From Bacteroidota bacterium (GTDB lineage: Bacteria; Bacteroidota; Rhodothermia; Rhodothermales; Bin80): a DNA stretch of 64,000 nucleotides. Shown in pieces: positions 1-9,428 of this stretch. The notes under the pieces were generated by a model, which was not told where the DNA came from, ran no database searches, and worked only from the letters and a program-made list of their open reading frames with translations. The DNA is taken from the NCBI GenBank assembly GCA_026708685.1, contig JAPOUL010000123.1, forward strand, positions 1-64,000. Direction: 5' to 3'. Position 1 is the first letter of the stretch; each line of letters begins with the position of its first letter. The position numbers and the translations under genes are program-made.

Positions 1-80
1 TCTTTGGATGACAGGTCCTCTTCGGTCTATGTTGGGCACTTTATGAGTGTCAAATGACATGAAGCGAGGTAAATCCAGAA

Positions 81-95
81 GGTAGACATTCTACC
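81..95. repeat. small inverted repeat GGTAG-N5-CTACC
   Basis: A perfect 5-bp dyad with a 5-nt loop lies 75-90 nt upstream of the HEPN-like ORF. It could be a small operator or chance. The remaining bases of 1-168 show no gene. Confidence 0.2.
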
Positions 96-168
96 GCTTT
101 AATAGAAGAAATCGCTTGAGTTTATCATAATTGCAGAGACGTTAGCCAGAGGAAAAGGAGCCAAGCCA

Positions 169-513
169 ATGCAGGCAGACCTGCGTAGAAGTATGAGCGC
201 AGCATATTACGCAATGTTCCACTATTTGGCTAATGAATTTGCATGTGCACTGATTGGAACCAATTATCAGGATCGAGATAGCTTAGCATACAGACGAGCG
301 TACCGATCGTTAACTCATGGTAAAATCAGAAGTTGCTGTAATACTTCACAGATTATGAAGAATTTTTCTCCCGAAATTCAATATTTTGCTGACGTATTGA
401 CACACATGCAGTCTAGGTGTCAATTGGCTGACTATGATCCAGATTCGTTCTTTTTCCGTTCAAATGTCCTTGAGGATATAGAGAGGACTCGAAAGGCGTT
501 AAAGGGTTCCTGA
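169..513 (+). CDS. HEPN-like domain protein, probably 5'-truncated
   Basis: A 114-residue product with the pattern QADLRRSMSAAYYAMFHYL followed by a basic stretch (YRSLTHGKIRS), which resembles small stand-alone HEPN-domain proteins, some of which act in toxin-antitoxin or RNA-binding roles. The reading frame continues upstream of the ATG: codons 121-168 read ..AETLARGKGAKP, which looks like the usual start of this family, but no ATG/GTG/TTG precedes it before the in-frame TAG at 103-105. The 5' end may therefore be lost. No nucleotidyltransferase partner is visible. Family assignment is by pattern only. Confidence 0.5.
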   Translation: MQADLRRSMSAAYYAMFHYLANEFACALIGTNYQDRDSLAYRRAYRSLTHGKIRSCCNTSQIMKNFSPEIQYFADVLTHMQSRCQLADYDPDSFFFRSNVLEDIERTRKALKGS

Positions 514-775
514 GTAGGCCCGTAAAGGAACGCAGAACTTTTGTCACGTATGCGAAGACGAATGCCATCAGGTCATAACTTGAGGCATCGGAATTCAATC
601 GAAACCCTCCATTCCACTTTCCACAAGTCATTTCATCGTACATTGTTGCAATGAGACATGCACATATGATAGACTTGATATCTCACTCCCCAAGCAACCC
701 GATCAAGGGCATGAGATCAAGATCACAAAAGGTGCACCCAGCCTAATAGCATACAGTGGTTGTTGTCTGTGAATA

Positions 776-1855
776 CTATGCAATAGTCACAGATGAATCA
801 AGATAGACGTTTTGGATCGCATTGAGGATCTCTACGCCGTCTTTCATGGGGCGCTGAAATGCCTTCCGCCCAGAAATCAGCCCCATTCCACCAGCTCTCT
901 TGTTGATCACAGCCGTCTGAACGGCTTGCTGTAAATCGTTGGAGCCTGAGGCACCACCAGAGTTGATCAGCCCACACCGCCCCATATAGCAATTGGCCAC
1001 TTGGTATCGGGTGAGATCAATCGGATGATCACTGGCTAGTTCCGTATAAATTCGATCATCAAATTTACCGTAGCTGGATCCTCCGTAATTCAACGCTGCA
1101 TAGCCACCATTGGATGTGGGTTGCTTTTGCTTGATGATATCTGCTTCAATCGTAACACCAAGATGGTTGGCCTGTCCTGTGAGGTCAGCAGATGCTTCGT
1201 GATTGACTCCGTCAATTTTGAATGCACCATTACGAACATAGCACCAGAGAATGGTCAGCATTCCAAGCTCATGAGCAAAGGAAAAGGCCTCAGTCACTTC
1301 CTGAAGTTGACGATTGGAATTCTCAGACCCAAAATAGATAGTGGCTCCAACACCAATACAACCCATGTCCCAGGCGTTTTGAATACTTGCAAATGGAACT
1401 TGATCATGGGTATTTGGATAGCTCAGCAGTTCGTTATGGTTGAATTTGAGAATGAAGGGAATCTTATGAGCGAATTTGCGTGCAACTGCTCCCAGAACAC
1501 CATAGGTGGAAGCAACTCCATTGCAACCACCTTCAATCGCCAGACGAACAATATTTTCTGGATCAAAATAGAGTGGATTCTTTGCAAAAGAGGCTCCAGC
1601 CGAATGCTCAATTCCCTGATCCACTGGAAGGATAGACACATAGCCAGTTCCCGATAATCGACCAGAGTTGAAGAGAGACTGCAATGAGCGGAGTACGCGG
1701 GGATTACGATCGGATCCAGCCCATACCTGATCCACGAAGTGTGGGCCTGGTAGATGTAGACTCTCTTGTGGAATCGTCTGGCACGTATGAGTCAGCAGAT
1801 TCTCAGCTGAATCTTCAAGGATCTCCGCTGTATTGATAGAATGGCCTGATGGCAT
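776..1855 (-). CDS. fbaB: class I fructose-bisphosphate aldolase (FbaB/DhnA type)
   Basis: A 359-residue protein of the archaeal/DhnA-type class I aldolase family, close to the usual ~350 residues of bacterial FbaB. These cytoplasmic enzymes cleave fructose 1,6-bisphosphate to DHAP and glyceraldehyde 3-phosphate through a Schiff base. The stretch EADIIKQK (about residues 238-244) carries the expected Schiff-base lysine, and [21 protein letters not shown] and [15 protein letters not shown] match conserved phosphate-binding parts. The start is the first ATG; no rival is evident. It is monocistronic, with 73 nt to the next minus-strand gene upstream. With KDG kinase and xylulokinase nearby it fits sugar catabolism feeding lower glycolysis. 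Confidence 0.93.
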   Translation of the reverse strand: MPSGHSINTAEILEDSAENLLTHTCQTIPQESLHLPGPHFVDQVWAGSDRNPRVLRSLQSLFNSGRLSGTGYVSILPVDQGIEHSAGASFAKNPLYFDPENIVRLAIEGGCNGVASTYGVLGAVARKFAHKIPFILKFNHNELLSYPNTHDQVPFASIQNAWDMGCIGVGATIYFGSENSNRQLQEVTEAFSFAHELGMLTILWCYVRNGAFKIDGVNHEASADLTGQANHLGVTIEADIIKQKQPTSNGGYAALNYGGSSYGKFDDRIYTELASDHPIDLTRYQVANCYMGRCGLINSGGASGSNDLQQAVQTAVINKRAGGMGLISGRKAFQRPMKDGVEILNAIQNVYLDSSVTIA

Positions 1856-1928
1856 GATGAGAAATAAATTAAAGTGAAAGGAATGTGCTCATGCACATGG
1901 AATCTCCCCTTTTAACGCATGAGTCCGA

Positions 1929-2975
1929 TTATTTATTCGTTACCCTGAAATTTTCTGGAATACAGGATGGATCTGTCATCCACTGTCGGATATTTCGTCC
2001 AATATGAGAGGCAAAAAGGAGACCCTTGGATCCAAGACCAGTAAGGATCCACACACTGTCGGAGATAGGACCAACCATTGGCAATCGCAGACCAGGAACG
2101 CCCACCCGGACTCCTGCTGATGCTCCCGTAATAGCGCACGATTCTATTTGGGGGATCATCTTACTGGTTAGCGTTAGAATTTTGTTCATTCCTTCGTAGG
2201 TTGGTTGAGAAGGAAGCTGTGAATGTTCATAGGTTGTTCCCAGAATCAAATGATCATTTCGTGGTACCACATAACCGGATCCACTGACGGCCATAGATAG
2301 AGACATCCCATCTGGGGGTTGAATGTATACAAGTTCTCCATTGATACAATGCAAATTGAGATGGATTAATTCACGGAATGACCTATATCCAGCTCCAAGT
2401 GCAAGAATAAGTTTTTGTGTTTTTAGAGTTGTGCCCGAATCCAGCGTCACGTTCACATAGGTGCCCCCGTCCTGCCATCCTACGATATTTTGTTGAATCA
2501 CTTCGCTACAGTCAGAGAGTTGATGGGTGATAGAGTTCAGCAATGTTGGAGTATCAAGAATTCCACCAGCGGTAAGTGTTGCCCCGTAGGGTGCCATTAT
2601 ATGCGGATGCTCCACTTTTACCTGACAAGGTGAAAGCCATTGAATGCCTGAATGATCTCTGGAGGCATGAGATCGAAAATCAGCCGCTTGATCTTTATCA
2701 AGAGCTGGTCGAAGAATTCCTGATGGATCATATGTATCCAATGCATCCGCATTCTGGAGCGTCTCCTTGAGATCCGTCAAAAGACGATCTGGGTCCTTTA
2801 CTCCATTCAACCTCCTCCCAGCAAATGGATTGACCAATCCAGCCGCAATGGTTGAAGCAACCGGGGCTGTGCCTGTCACCAAAGTGACATGACATGTCTC
2901 AGAAAGCCACAGGGCTGCACATGCTCCGCCTAATCCAGCACCAGCAATGAGAACATCCGAAGGAAAGTTGCTCAC
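1929..2975 (-). CDS. FAD-dependent oxidoreductase of DAO family, MnmC2-like
   Basis: A 348-residue protein opening with a Rossmann motif (VLIAGAGLGGACAAL, GxGxxG at about 12-17) and AAGLVNPFAGRR. The C-terminal part (GVRVGVPGLRLPMVGP, then TGLGSKGLLFASHIG) parallels the FAD domain of bifunctional MnmC (MnmC2), which oxidatively removes the carboxymethyl group of cmnm5(s2)U34 in tRNA. The methyltransferase half is not fused here; a stand-alone MnmD lies at 33332-34036. It could instead be another amino-acid or sarcosine-oxidase-like enzyme. The tRNA gene starts about 48 nt beyond its 5' end on the other strand. Confidence 0.7.
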   Translation of the reverse strand: MSNFPSDVLIAGAGLGGACAALWLSETCHVTLVTGTAPVASTIAAGLVNPFAGRRLNGVKDPDRLLTDLKETLQNADALDTYDPSGILRPALDKDQAADFRSHASRDHSGIQWLSPCQVKVEHPHIMAPYGATLTAGGILDTPTLLNSITHQLSDCSEVIQQNIVGWQDGGTYVNVTLDSGTTLKTQKLILALGAGYRSFRELIHLNLHCINGELVYIQPPDGMSLSMAVSGSGYVVPRNDHLILGTTYEHSQLPSQPTYEGMNKILTLTSKMIPQIESCAITGASAGVRVGVPGLRLPMVGPISDSVWILTGLGSKGLLFASHIGRNIRQWMTDPSCIPENFRVTNK

Positions 2976-3021
2976 AGTATTTGAAACATTTTGAGATTAA
3001 TTCGAGTAATACATGCTGTTT

Positions 3022-3096
<75 letters not shown>

Positions 3097-3134
3097 CGAC
3101 ATGGTTCATGGACATTCCAGTCATGGAATACGCC

Positions 3135-4169
3135 CTATCGGCTTACCCTTCCAGATTGATCACCAGAGAGGAGCTTCGTCACTTCCTCTACCGTTACCAG
3201 ATTAAAATCACCAGAGATCGTGTGCTTTAGACAGGATGCGGCCACACCAAAGTCGAGTGCTTTCTGTTCATCTCCATTATAAGTCAATAGTCCATAGATC
3301 AATCCCCCTACAAAGGAATCTCCCCCACCAACCCGATCGATAATTGGAGTGATCTGGTAGGTTGGACCATGAAGCAGGGTTGTTCCGTTCCATAAAACGG
3401 CAGACCAAGAATTATGGGATGCACTGATGGATCCTCGTAGAGTACTGACCACCCGTTTGCATCGCGGAAATCGCTCCATCATTTGAATTCCCACGGATTC
3501 ATAAGCAGACGCATCCAAATGGCCGCTGTGAACATCAACTCCCTTGGGATGAATTCCAAACACCTGCAAGGCATCTTCTTCATTACCGATGATGATGTCA
3601 CAGTGAGAAACTAGATCCTGCATGACCTCCTCTGGGGGTTTCCCCCATTTCCATAACTTGTTTCGATAGTTGAGATCAACAGATATGGTCAGTTGGTGGC
3701 GGGTGGCCGCTTCAAGTGCAATCTTCATGGTCAACATCGCAGATTCAGAAAGTGCAGGAGTGATGCCAGTCCAGTGAAACCAACTTGCCCCCGTAAAAAT
3801 ACGGTCCCAGTCCACCGTTTCAGGTGTGATGGTTGCCATTCCAGAGTGAGCACGATCATAGAGGACTTTACTTGAACGGGCAGATGCTCCCGTCTCTAGA
3901 AAGTAGATGCCCAAACGTTCTCCCCCTCGTTGGATGAATTGAGTATCAACTCCATGTGCTCGCAACGTCTTGATTGCTACTTCCCCCAGATCATTTTGAG
4001 GCACTCGGGATACGAACGATACCGGGAGCCCATACCCCGAAAGAGAAACGGCAACATTTGCCTCTGCGCCGCCATAGCACGCATGGAAACTTGAAGCCTG
4101 TGTGAATCGATCAAACCCAGGAGTGGAAAGTCTGAGCATAATTTCACCAAATGTGACACAATGATTCAT
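3135..4169 (-). CDS. kdgK: 2-keto-3-deoxygluconate kinase (PfkB family)
   Basis: A 344-residue ribokinase-type sugar kinase. The start VTFGEIMLRLSTPG and the YGGAEANVAVSLSGYG stretch are typical of KDG kinases, and the PfkB signature DRVGGGDSFVGGL (about 278-290) carries the catalytic Asp. These enzymes phosphorylate 2-keto-3-deoxygluconate to KDPG in uronate/pectin or Entner-Doudoroff breakdown. The gene lies 31 nt downstream of the DASS transporter on the same strand, so the two probably form an operon for uptake and use of an acidic sugar or organic acid. I see no KDPG aldolase in the window. Confidence 0.88.
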   Translation of the reverse strand: MNHCVTFGEIMLRLSTPGFDRFTQASSFHACYGGAEANVAVSLSGYGLPVSFVSRVPQNDLGEVAIKTLRAHGVDTQFIQRGGERLGIYFLETGASARSSKVLYDRAHSGMATITPETVDWDRIFTGASWFHWTGITPALSESAMLTMKIALEAATRHQLTISVDLNYRNKLWKWGKPPEEVMQDLVSHCDIIIGNEEDALQVFGIHPKGVDVHSGHLDASAYESVGIQMMERFPRCKRVVSTLRGSISASHNSWSAVLWNGTTLLHGPTYQITPIIDRVGGGDSFVGGLIYGLLTYNGDEQKALDFGVAASCLKHTISGDFNLVTVEEVTKLLSGDQSGRVSR

Positions 4170-4200
4170 TGCAAAAGAGATAGATTATGATTGAAATAAA

Positions 4201-5682
4201 TTACAGCGTCCATGTAGGGATTTGACCGATCTCAATACCAAAAACCCATAACACGAGAGAGTACGCACACACAGTGATCAGAATCAGAAATGCAAAATTG
4301 AGGGAGAGCCCAGCACGGGCCATCTCAAAGACAGTCACGCGTTCACTTCCATAGATGATGGCATTGGGTGGTGTAGCCACTGGGAGCATGAATGCACAAC
4401 TTGCACCCAAGGCAGCAGGTACGGCCATCAGCAGTGGACTTTCACCAACAGCAAGTGCAAGGGCAGCTAAAACGGGTAAAAATGTCGCAGTTGTGGCTGT
4501 ATTGCTCGTGATTTCGGTAAGGAAAATAATGATCCCCGTAGTGACCAATATAATCAGGAGCGTAGGGAACTGTTGCAGTGGCTGGAGAGATTCTCCCAGC
4601 CAGTCCGCAAGCCCACTCCCAGAGACAGCACCCGCAAGGCTCAGTCCTCCTCCAATCAAAATCAAGGCCCCCCAGGGAAGCTGTTTCGCAGTTTTCCAGT
4701 CCTGCACGAAGATTCCACGCTTAAAGTCAACGGGAAGCAGGAACAGTGACAAACCACCGATCATGGCAATTCCAGCATCGGTCAGGCCTGGGATCCAGGG
4801 GGTCAGTAGCGGTCGGGTGATCCAAAGAAGTGCCGTTGAGAGAAATACGATCGCAATTATTTTTTCTCCCCGATTCATCAAACCAAGTTGATCCCGTTGC
4901 TCTTTGATCAACGATTGGCTACCAATAACATCACTGGACTGAAAGGAGTACAGCACGCGAGTCAGGAGAAAGAAAACCAGAGGGATGCCAGCCAGAACAA
5001 TCGGAACCCCAACCGAAAGCCATCGGGTAAACGTAATGGTGTAGCCATATTCACTTTCAAAAAAGGCACTGATAAATGCATTGGGGATCGTTCCAATCAG
5101 AGTGCCCATTCCTCCAATATTGGCCGCATATGCAATGCCTAATAGGAGAGCGACCGAGAAGTGATGCTTAAACTGATCGGTACTTTTTTGTGAATCAGCA
5201 AGTGCAATCACCGAAAGAGCGACGGGGAGCATCATCAGAGTGGTCGCCGTGTTACTGACCCACATACTCAAGCCCGCGGTGGCAATCATGAATCCAGCAA
5301 TCAAGGCCCGAGGTCCAGTACCAGCATGCGAGATGATCCAAATGGCAACCCGACGATGCAACCCCCATTTCATCATTCCAAGTGCGATGATAAATCCGCC
5401 CATAAACAAAAAGATGATTGGATGGGCATATGGGGCCGCGGACTCCTGCATCGTATTGACTCCTAACACCGGAAATAACACTAGCGGCAGAAGTGATGTA
5501 GCGGGGATTGGAATTGATTCAGCGATCCACCATGTGGCCATCAGTAGCGCAATTCCCATCGTGTACCATGCAGATTCCTCCAATCCATCTGGGTGTGGTA
5601 CCAGAAGGACAACCAATAACCAAAGTGGGCCAAGAAATAGCCCCACATATTGTCTTAAACCATAAGAATTTGTTATCTTCAT
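4201..5682 (-). CDS. DASS/SLC13-family sodium-coupled anion symporter
   Basis: A 493-residue inner-membrane transporter with many hydrophobic segments. Both Ser-Asn-Thr motifs that line the sodium and substrate sites in VcINDY-type carriers are present (WVSNTATT at about 142-149, TSNTATT at about 392-398), as is the C-terminal signature PVATPPNAIIYGS. The family takes up di-/tricarboxylates or sulfate with Na+; the substrate cannot be read from sequence. It is transcribed with the downstream KDG kinase and away from xylulokinase, with only 46 nt between the two divergent starts. Confidence 0.88.
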   Translation of the reverse strand: MKITNSYGLRQYVGLFLGPLWLLVVLLVPHPDGLEESAWYTMGIALLMATWWIAESIPIPATSLLPLVLFPVLGVNTMQESAAPYAHPIIFLFMGGFIIALGMMKWGLHRRVAIWIISHAGTGPRALIAGFMIATAGLSMWVSNTATTLMMLPVALSVIALADSQKSTDQFKHHFSVALLLGIAYAANIGGMGTLIGTIPNAFISAFFESEYGYTITFTRWLSVGVPIVLAGIPLVFFLLTRVLYSFQSSDVIGSQSLIKEQRDQLGLMNRGEKIIAIVFLSTALLWITRPLLTPWIPGLTDAGIAMIGGLSLFLLPVDFKRGIFVQDWKTAKQLPWGALILIGGGLSLAGAVSGSGLADWLGESLQPLQQFPTLLIILVTTGIIIFLTEITSNTATTATFLPVLAALALAVGESPLLMAVPAALGASCAFMLPVATPPNAIIYGSERVTVFEMARAGLSLNFAFLILITVCAYSLVLWVFGIEIGQIPTWTL

Positions 5683-5728
5683 GATTTCACAAAGTTAACG
5701 TTTTCTCAAGCAAATATGGTAAAGAGCC
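5683..5728. promoter_or_regulatory. 46-bp divergent intergenic region, transporter / xylulokinase
   Basis: The whole space between the divergent start codons of the DASS transporter and xylB is 46 bp, AT-rich at its left part. Two independent promoters can hardly fit, so at least one promoter must lie inside a coding region or the two overlap. I cannot identify -33/-7 boxes with confidence. Confidence 0.35.
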
Positions 5729-7219
5729 ATGACGACTACTCCTTGTATCCTTGGTCTTGACGTTTCGACCACTGCCTCCAAAGCTCTCTGTATCGATTCT
5801 GAAGGAACGATTTTGGGGATCGCATCCAATGAGCATCCACTTTCAAGCCCACATCCAATGTGGAGCGAACAGAATCCAGAGACATGGTGGGACACGATGG
5901 TACAGAGCATACGTTCGCTCGTAGAAATGCCATCCATTGATCCCGAAGCCATTGAGGCCATCGGACTCACCGGGCAGATGCACGGGTTGGTTCTCCTTGA
6001 TTCTCATGGGAATGTTATTCGACCCGCCATGCTTTGGAATGATGGTCGCTCTGGCGATCAGTGTGATAGAATTCGTACGCAGATTGGACATCAGGCTCTT
6101 GTAAGCATTACAGGTAATGATGCATTTACTGGATTTACTGCACCCAAGTTATTATGGGTTCAAGATCACGAACCAAGTTGTTATGCTAAAATCTCACAGA
6201 TTCTACTGCCGAAAGATTATATCCGATGGCAACTCAGTGATGTTTATGCAACTGACCGTGCGGGAGCAGGGGGGACGCTTTTGTTAGATATTTCTACCCG
6301 TAACTGGGCAGCCCATCTATTAAGTACCCTCGACATTTCCCAAGAATGGCTACCTCCTACTTATGAGGGGACGGAATGTACTGGGCAAGTGAGCCATGCT
6401 TGTGCCTCCATGACAGGGTTAATGGAGGGAACTCCCATTTTTGCGGGAGGTGGAGATCAGGCAGCTCAGGCGATTGGGGTTGGTGCAATGGATCCTGATA
6501 CATGGGCCGTTACACTGGGGACATCTGGTGTCGTTTTTGCCCCATGTAATCATCCCAGTATAGAACCTATGGGGCGGGCTCACGCTTTTCCGCATGCAAT
6601 CCCAAATACATGGCATATGATGGGGGTGATGCTCAGTGCAGCCGGTAGTTTGCAGTGGTATAAAGATACGTTCGCTGGCAATATACCCATGGATCAGCTC
6701 TTACAGGAAACCAGTGATATTCAACCCGGTTCAGACGGACTTTTCTTTTCGCCCTATCTCACTGGAGAGCGTACTCCCCATGCAGATCCCATGGTAAGAG
6801 GAAGTTTTACTGGACTTACGTCCCGCCATACTCGGGGTCACATCACGCGAGCAGTTTTGGAGGGAGTTGGCTATGGATTGAAGGACAATCTTCAATTGCT
6901 TTATCAAGTAGGGCTACCAGCTCCCAAGCGGATTAGGATTTCTGGTGGGGGTGCACAAAGCAGCTTGTGGGTACAGATGCTGGCGGATATTATGGGAACC
7001 CCACTAGAGATCGTTAAAGCAACCGAGGGGGCAGCAGTGGGGGCTGCATTACTTGCGGGGACGGGAGCAGGAATCTGGGGATCTATGGATGATGCATGTG
7101 GTCAGGTGATTTCTGTTGAGGGACAATGTGATCCATCAGAATCATCCGTCCTGTATGAGGGATTTCATTCAAAATTTGGAGAACTCTATTCATGTCTGAA
7201 AGGATTTTACCACTCATGA
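5729..7219 (+). CDS. xylB: xylulokinase (FGGY family)
   Basis: A 496-residue FGGY carbohydrate kinase, the usual size for XylB (~485-500), converting D-xylulose to xylulose 5-phosphate for the pentose phosphate pathway. N-terminal ILGLDVSTTASKAL binds ATP phosphate, GLTGQMHGLVLLD matches xylulokinases, FAGGGDQAAQAIGVG holds the catalytic Asp, and ISGGGAQSSLWVQMLADIMGTP is the FGGY C-terminal signature. No xylose isomerase adjoins it. Its 3' end overlaps the convergent tsaD by 6 nt. Confidence 0.93.
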   Translation: MTTTPCILGLDVSTTASKALCIDSEGTILGIASNEHPLSSPHPMWSEQNPETWWDTMVQSIRSLVEMPSIDPEAIEAIGLTGQMHGLVLLDSHGNVIRPAMLWNDGRSGDQCDRIRTQIGHQALVSITGNDAFTGFTAPKLLWVQDHEPSCYAKISQILLPKDYIRWQLSDVYATDRAGAGGTLLLDISTRNWAAHLLSTLDISQEWLPPTYEGTECTGQVSHACASMTGLMEGTPIFAGGGDQAAQAIGVGAMDPDTWAVTLGTSGVVFAPCNHPSIEPMGRAHAFPHAIPNTWHMMGVMLSAAGSLQWYKDTFAGNIPMDQLLQETSDIQPGSDGLFFSPYLTGERTPHADPMVRGSFTGLTSRHTRGHITRAVLEGVGYGLKDNLQLLYQVGLPAPKRIRISGGGAQSSLWVQMLADIMGTPLEIVKATEGAAVGAALLAGTGAGIWGSMDDACGQVISVEGQCDPSESSVLYEGFHSKFGELYSCLKGFYHS

Positions 7220-8257
7220 TCCCTTTCCATATTTACTTCCCGGCCGATATCGAATGCCAGTCGTTCCTAAGGGGGCGTTCGCCAGCGTTTCAATACTGAG
7301 CGGGTCTGCCCCTCGCGTTTGATATAAATAAAAGGCAGCCCCTGCGATCATGGCTCCATTATCCATACAAAGATCCGTTTGGGGGGTAAATAGTTGATAG
7401 CCACGCTGTTGAACCTCTTGCTGTAATGCTTTTCTCAGTGGTTGATTCAAGGCAACTCCCCCAGCCAGTGTGATCTGTTTCAAGTCGTGTGTTTCAGCAA
7501 TAAGCATGGTCTTGGATACCAGTAGATCAATAATGGCCTGCTGTAAACTTGCACATAAATCAGCTACATTCAAGTTGGGGTCTCGGTCAATAGCAGAAAT
7601 CACAGCCGTCTTCAGGCCACTGAAACTGAATTCTCCATCACGGCGGTTGATGAGTGGCCGGGGAAAATGATAGGCTGTTGGATTACCCTTTTCAGCCAAT
7701 TTTTGAATGGCGGCTCCTCCAGGAAATCCAAGATGTAAATGTCGAGCGACTTTATCAAGAACTTCACCAGCAGCATCATCACGGGTATGGCCAAGTAATT
7801 CGTATGTACCATGTGAAACCACCTTCAGCAAGAGCGTATGGCCTCCAGCAACAGTGAGACACAGAAATGGAAAGTGGATTTCATCTGTACGTCCCATCAG
7901 ATTTGAATAAATATGCCCCTCCAAGTGGTGAATTCCAATTAGGGGAATCTGACATGCTAAGGCAATCGATTTTGCAGCTGAAACCCCCACAACAAGAGAG
8001 AGCATCAAACCTTGGTGATGAGAGACGGCTACGGCATCAAGATCTGAAAAGGATACTTCGGCCTTTTCAAGGGCAGAATCAAGGATATAATTGATTTTTG
8101 CAGTATGCTCTCGTGCGGCAATTACGGGGACAACGCCTCCAAAACGTTCATGCGCCGAAAATTGGGAGGCAATGATGTTAGAGATGATGATATCGCCCTG
8201 TTTCACCACGGCAACCCCCGTATCATCGCATGATGTGTCAATACCTAAAATGAGCAT
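7214..8257 (-). CDS. tsaD: tRNA N6-adenosine threonylcarbamoyltransferase TsaD
   Basis: A 347-residue Kae1/Qri7-family protein of normal length. It starts ILGIDTSCDDTGVAVV, has the metal-binding motif IHHLEGH (H111 and H115) and the DNGAMIAGA stretch near the C-terminus. TsaD transfers the threonylcarbamoyl group to A37 of ANN-decoding tRNAs in a complex with TsaB and TsaE. It is the last gene of the minus-strand tsaE-tsaB-tsaD cluster, only 3 nt after tsaB. Confidence 0.97.
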   Translation of the reverse strand: MLILGIDTSCDDTGVAVVKQGDIIISNIIASQFSAHERFGGVVPVIAAREHTAKINYILDSALEKAEVSFSDLDAVAVSHHQGLMLSLVVGVSAAKSIALACQIPLIGIHHLEGHIYSNLMGRTDEIHFPFLCLTVAGGHTLLLKVVSHGTYELLGHTRDDAAGEVLDKVARHLHLGFPGGAAIQKLAEKGNPTAYHFPRPLINRRDGEFSFSGLKTAVISAIDRDPNLNVADLCASLQQAIIDLLVSKTMLIAETHDLKQITLAGGVALNQPLRKALQQEVQQRGYQLFTPQTDLCMDNGAMIAGAAFYLYQTRGADPLSIETLANAPLGTTGIRYRPGSKYGKGS

Positions 8258-8260
8258 GAT

Positions 8261-8899
8261 TCATCGAGATGCATCCCGTTCCACATAGGATGGTTGCAGA
8301 TATGCTGGGACAAGTGAATGAATGGAATTACCTTTCAAGATAGCACCATTCTTAGAAGCAAGGATGAGAGATTCTGGTAGAAGACGATCCGTCGTGTGGT
8401 AGTGAGGGTGGTCGCAAAATCGCTCACTGAAGGTATCGCCATATTCGTAGATGCAATGCGTTTCTGGGTCCGCCTCCATGAGTTGGAGGATATCATCAAT
8501 TGAGGCAACATCCATTTCTGGGGTTTTAGAGTGGGTGTGGCGTGCGTAGTAGCATCGATCTCTGCCAGCACTCATGATTCCCCAAGCGGGCAATCTGGAA
8601 CTCTCCGTAAGTGCATCTAACGTTCGAATAGGACACACGGGTATTTGAAGTACCTGAGCTAGGGTTTTTGCAGTTGTCACGCCTATGTTCAGCCCTGTCC
8701 AAGAACCCGGTCCAATGACCACGGCAATTTGATGCAAATGTGAGGGTAGGAGTCCGGCACGGTCAAGGGAGGTCTGAATTTGTTCATGCAAGTGTTCAGC
8801 CGGGCGGTCCTCAACGACGGAGGATGTCACCAATTGTAGATTTTGAACAAGAAGAACTGTGGTATACGGGCCTGAAGTATCAAGTAACAGAGTGTACAT
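8261..8899 (-). CDS. tsaB: t6A synthesis scaffold protein TsaB
   Basis: A 212-residue TsaB/YeaZ protein (MYTLLLDTSGPYTTVLLV; VVIGPGSWTGLNIGVTTAKTLAQ), a catalytically inactive TsaD paralogue that dimerises with TsaD in the threonylcarbamoyl-transfer complex. It overlaps tsaE by 20 nt upstream and sits 3 nt before tsaD, so translational coupling is likely. The family's GPGSFTGLR motif appears as GPGSWTGLN. Confidence 0.93.
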   Translation of the reverse strand: MYTLLLDTSGPYTTVLLVQNLQLVTSSVVEDRPAEHLHEQIQTSLDRAGLLPSHLHQIAVVIGPGSWTGLNIGVTTAKTLAQVLQIPVCPIRTLDALTESSRLPAWGIMSAGRDRCYYARHTHSKTPEMDVASIDDILQLMEADPETHCIYEYGDTFSERFCDHPHYHTTDRLLPESLILASKNGAILKGNSIHSLVPAYLQPSYVERDASR

Positions 8900-9404
8900 G
8901 ACCAGCCAATTGATGGAGTAGGGGGGAATATTTGGAAGAGTTGGAAAAAAAACTCAAGGATCTGTGATCCTCATCTAAGCAATGCTCTATCGAAATGAGC
9001 AGAGATTCCGATGTGAACTCATCCATGAATTTTGAAGCCCATTCCACAAGGATGATCTGATTAGGCTTGGCAAAGAGCTCTTCAAAAAGCACATAATCCC
9101 CAAGCGATAGTGTATCAAGTCGATAAAAATCAATATGTACGAAGGTCATCTGATCCAGAGGATATTCCTGAACAAGGGTATAGGCAGGGCTAGTCACATG
9201 AACTGAAGGGGGAACGCCAAGTCCCATAGCAACTCCTTGAGCAAAGCAGGTTTTCCCAACTCCGAGAGGACCATCTAGTCCAATAATAGAAGATGGAGGT
9301 AGGAGCGATCCAACTTGGTGGCCGATGGAGTGGGTTTCAGTGGGGGAGGATGTATGTAGATGAACCAATGTGCCGACAATCCAAGGTTTGATCATAGAAC
9401 GCAT
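8880..9404 (-). CDS. tsaE: t6A synthesis ATPase TsaE
   Basis: A 174-residue P-loop protein with Walker A GPLGVGKT (45-52), SPAYTLVQEY, the HIDFYRL motif and ILVEWASKF. TsaE hydrolyses ATP to reset the TsaD-TsaB complex during t6A formation. It is the first recognisable gene of the tsa cluster and overlaps tsaB by 20 nt. A later start is possible, since family members usually have about 25-30 residues before Walker A. Confidence 0.93.
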   Translation of the reverse strand: MRSMIKPWIVGTLVHLHTSSPTETHSIGHQVGSLLPPSSIIGLDGPLGVGKTCFAQGVAMGLGVPPSVHVTSPAYTLVQEYPLDQMTFVHIDFYRLDTLSLGDYVLFEELFAKPNQIILVEWASKFMDEFTSESLLISIEHCLDEDHRSLSFFSNSSKYSPLLHQLAGHVHSVT

Positions 9405-9428
9405 AACGATGTACTCGGTTGCGATTTT

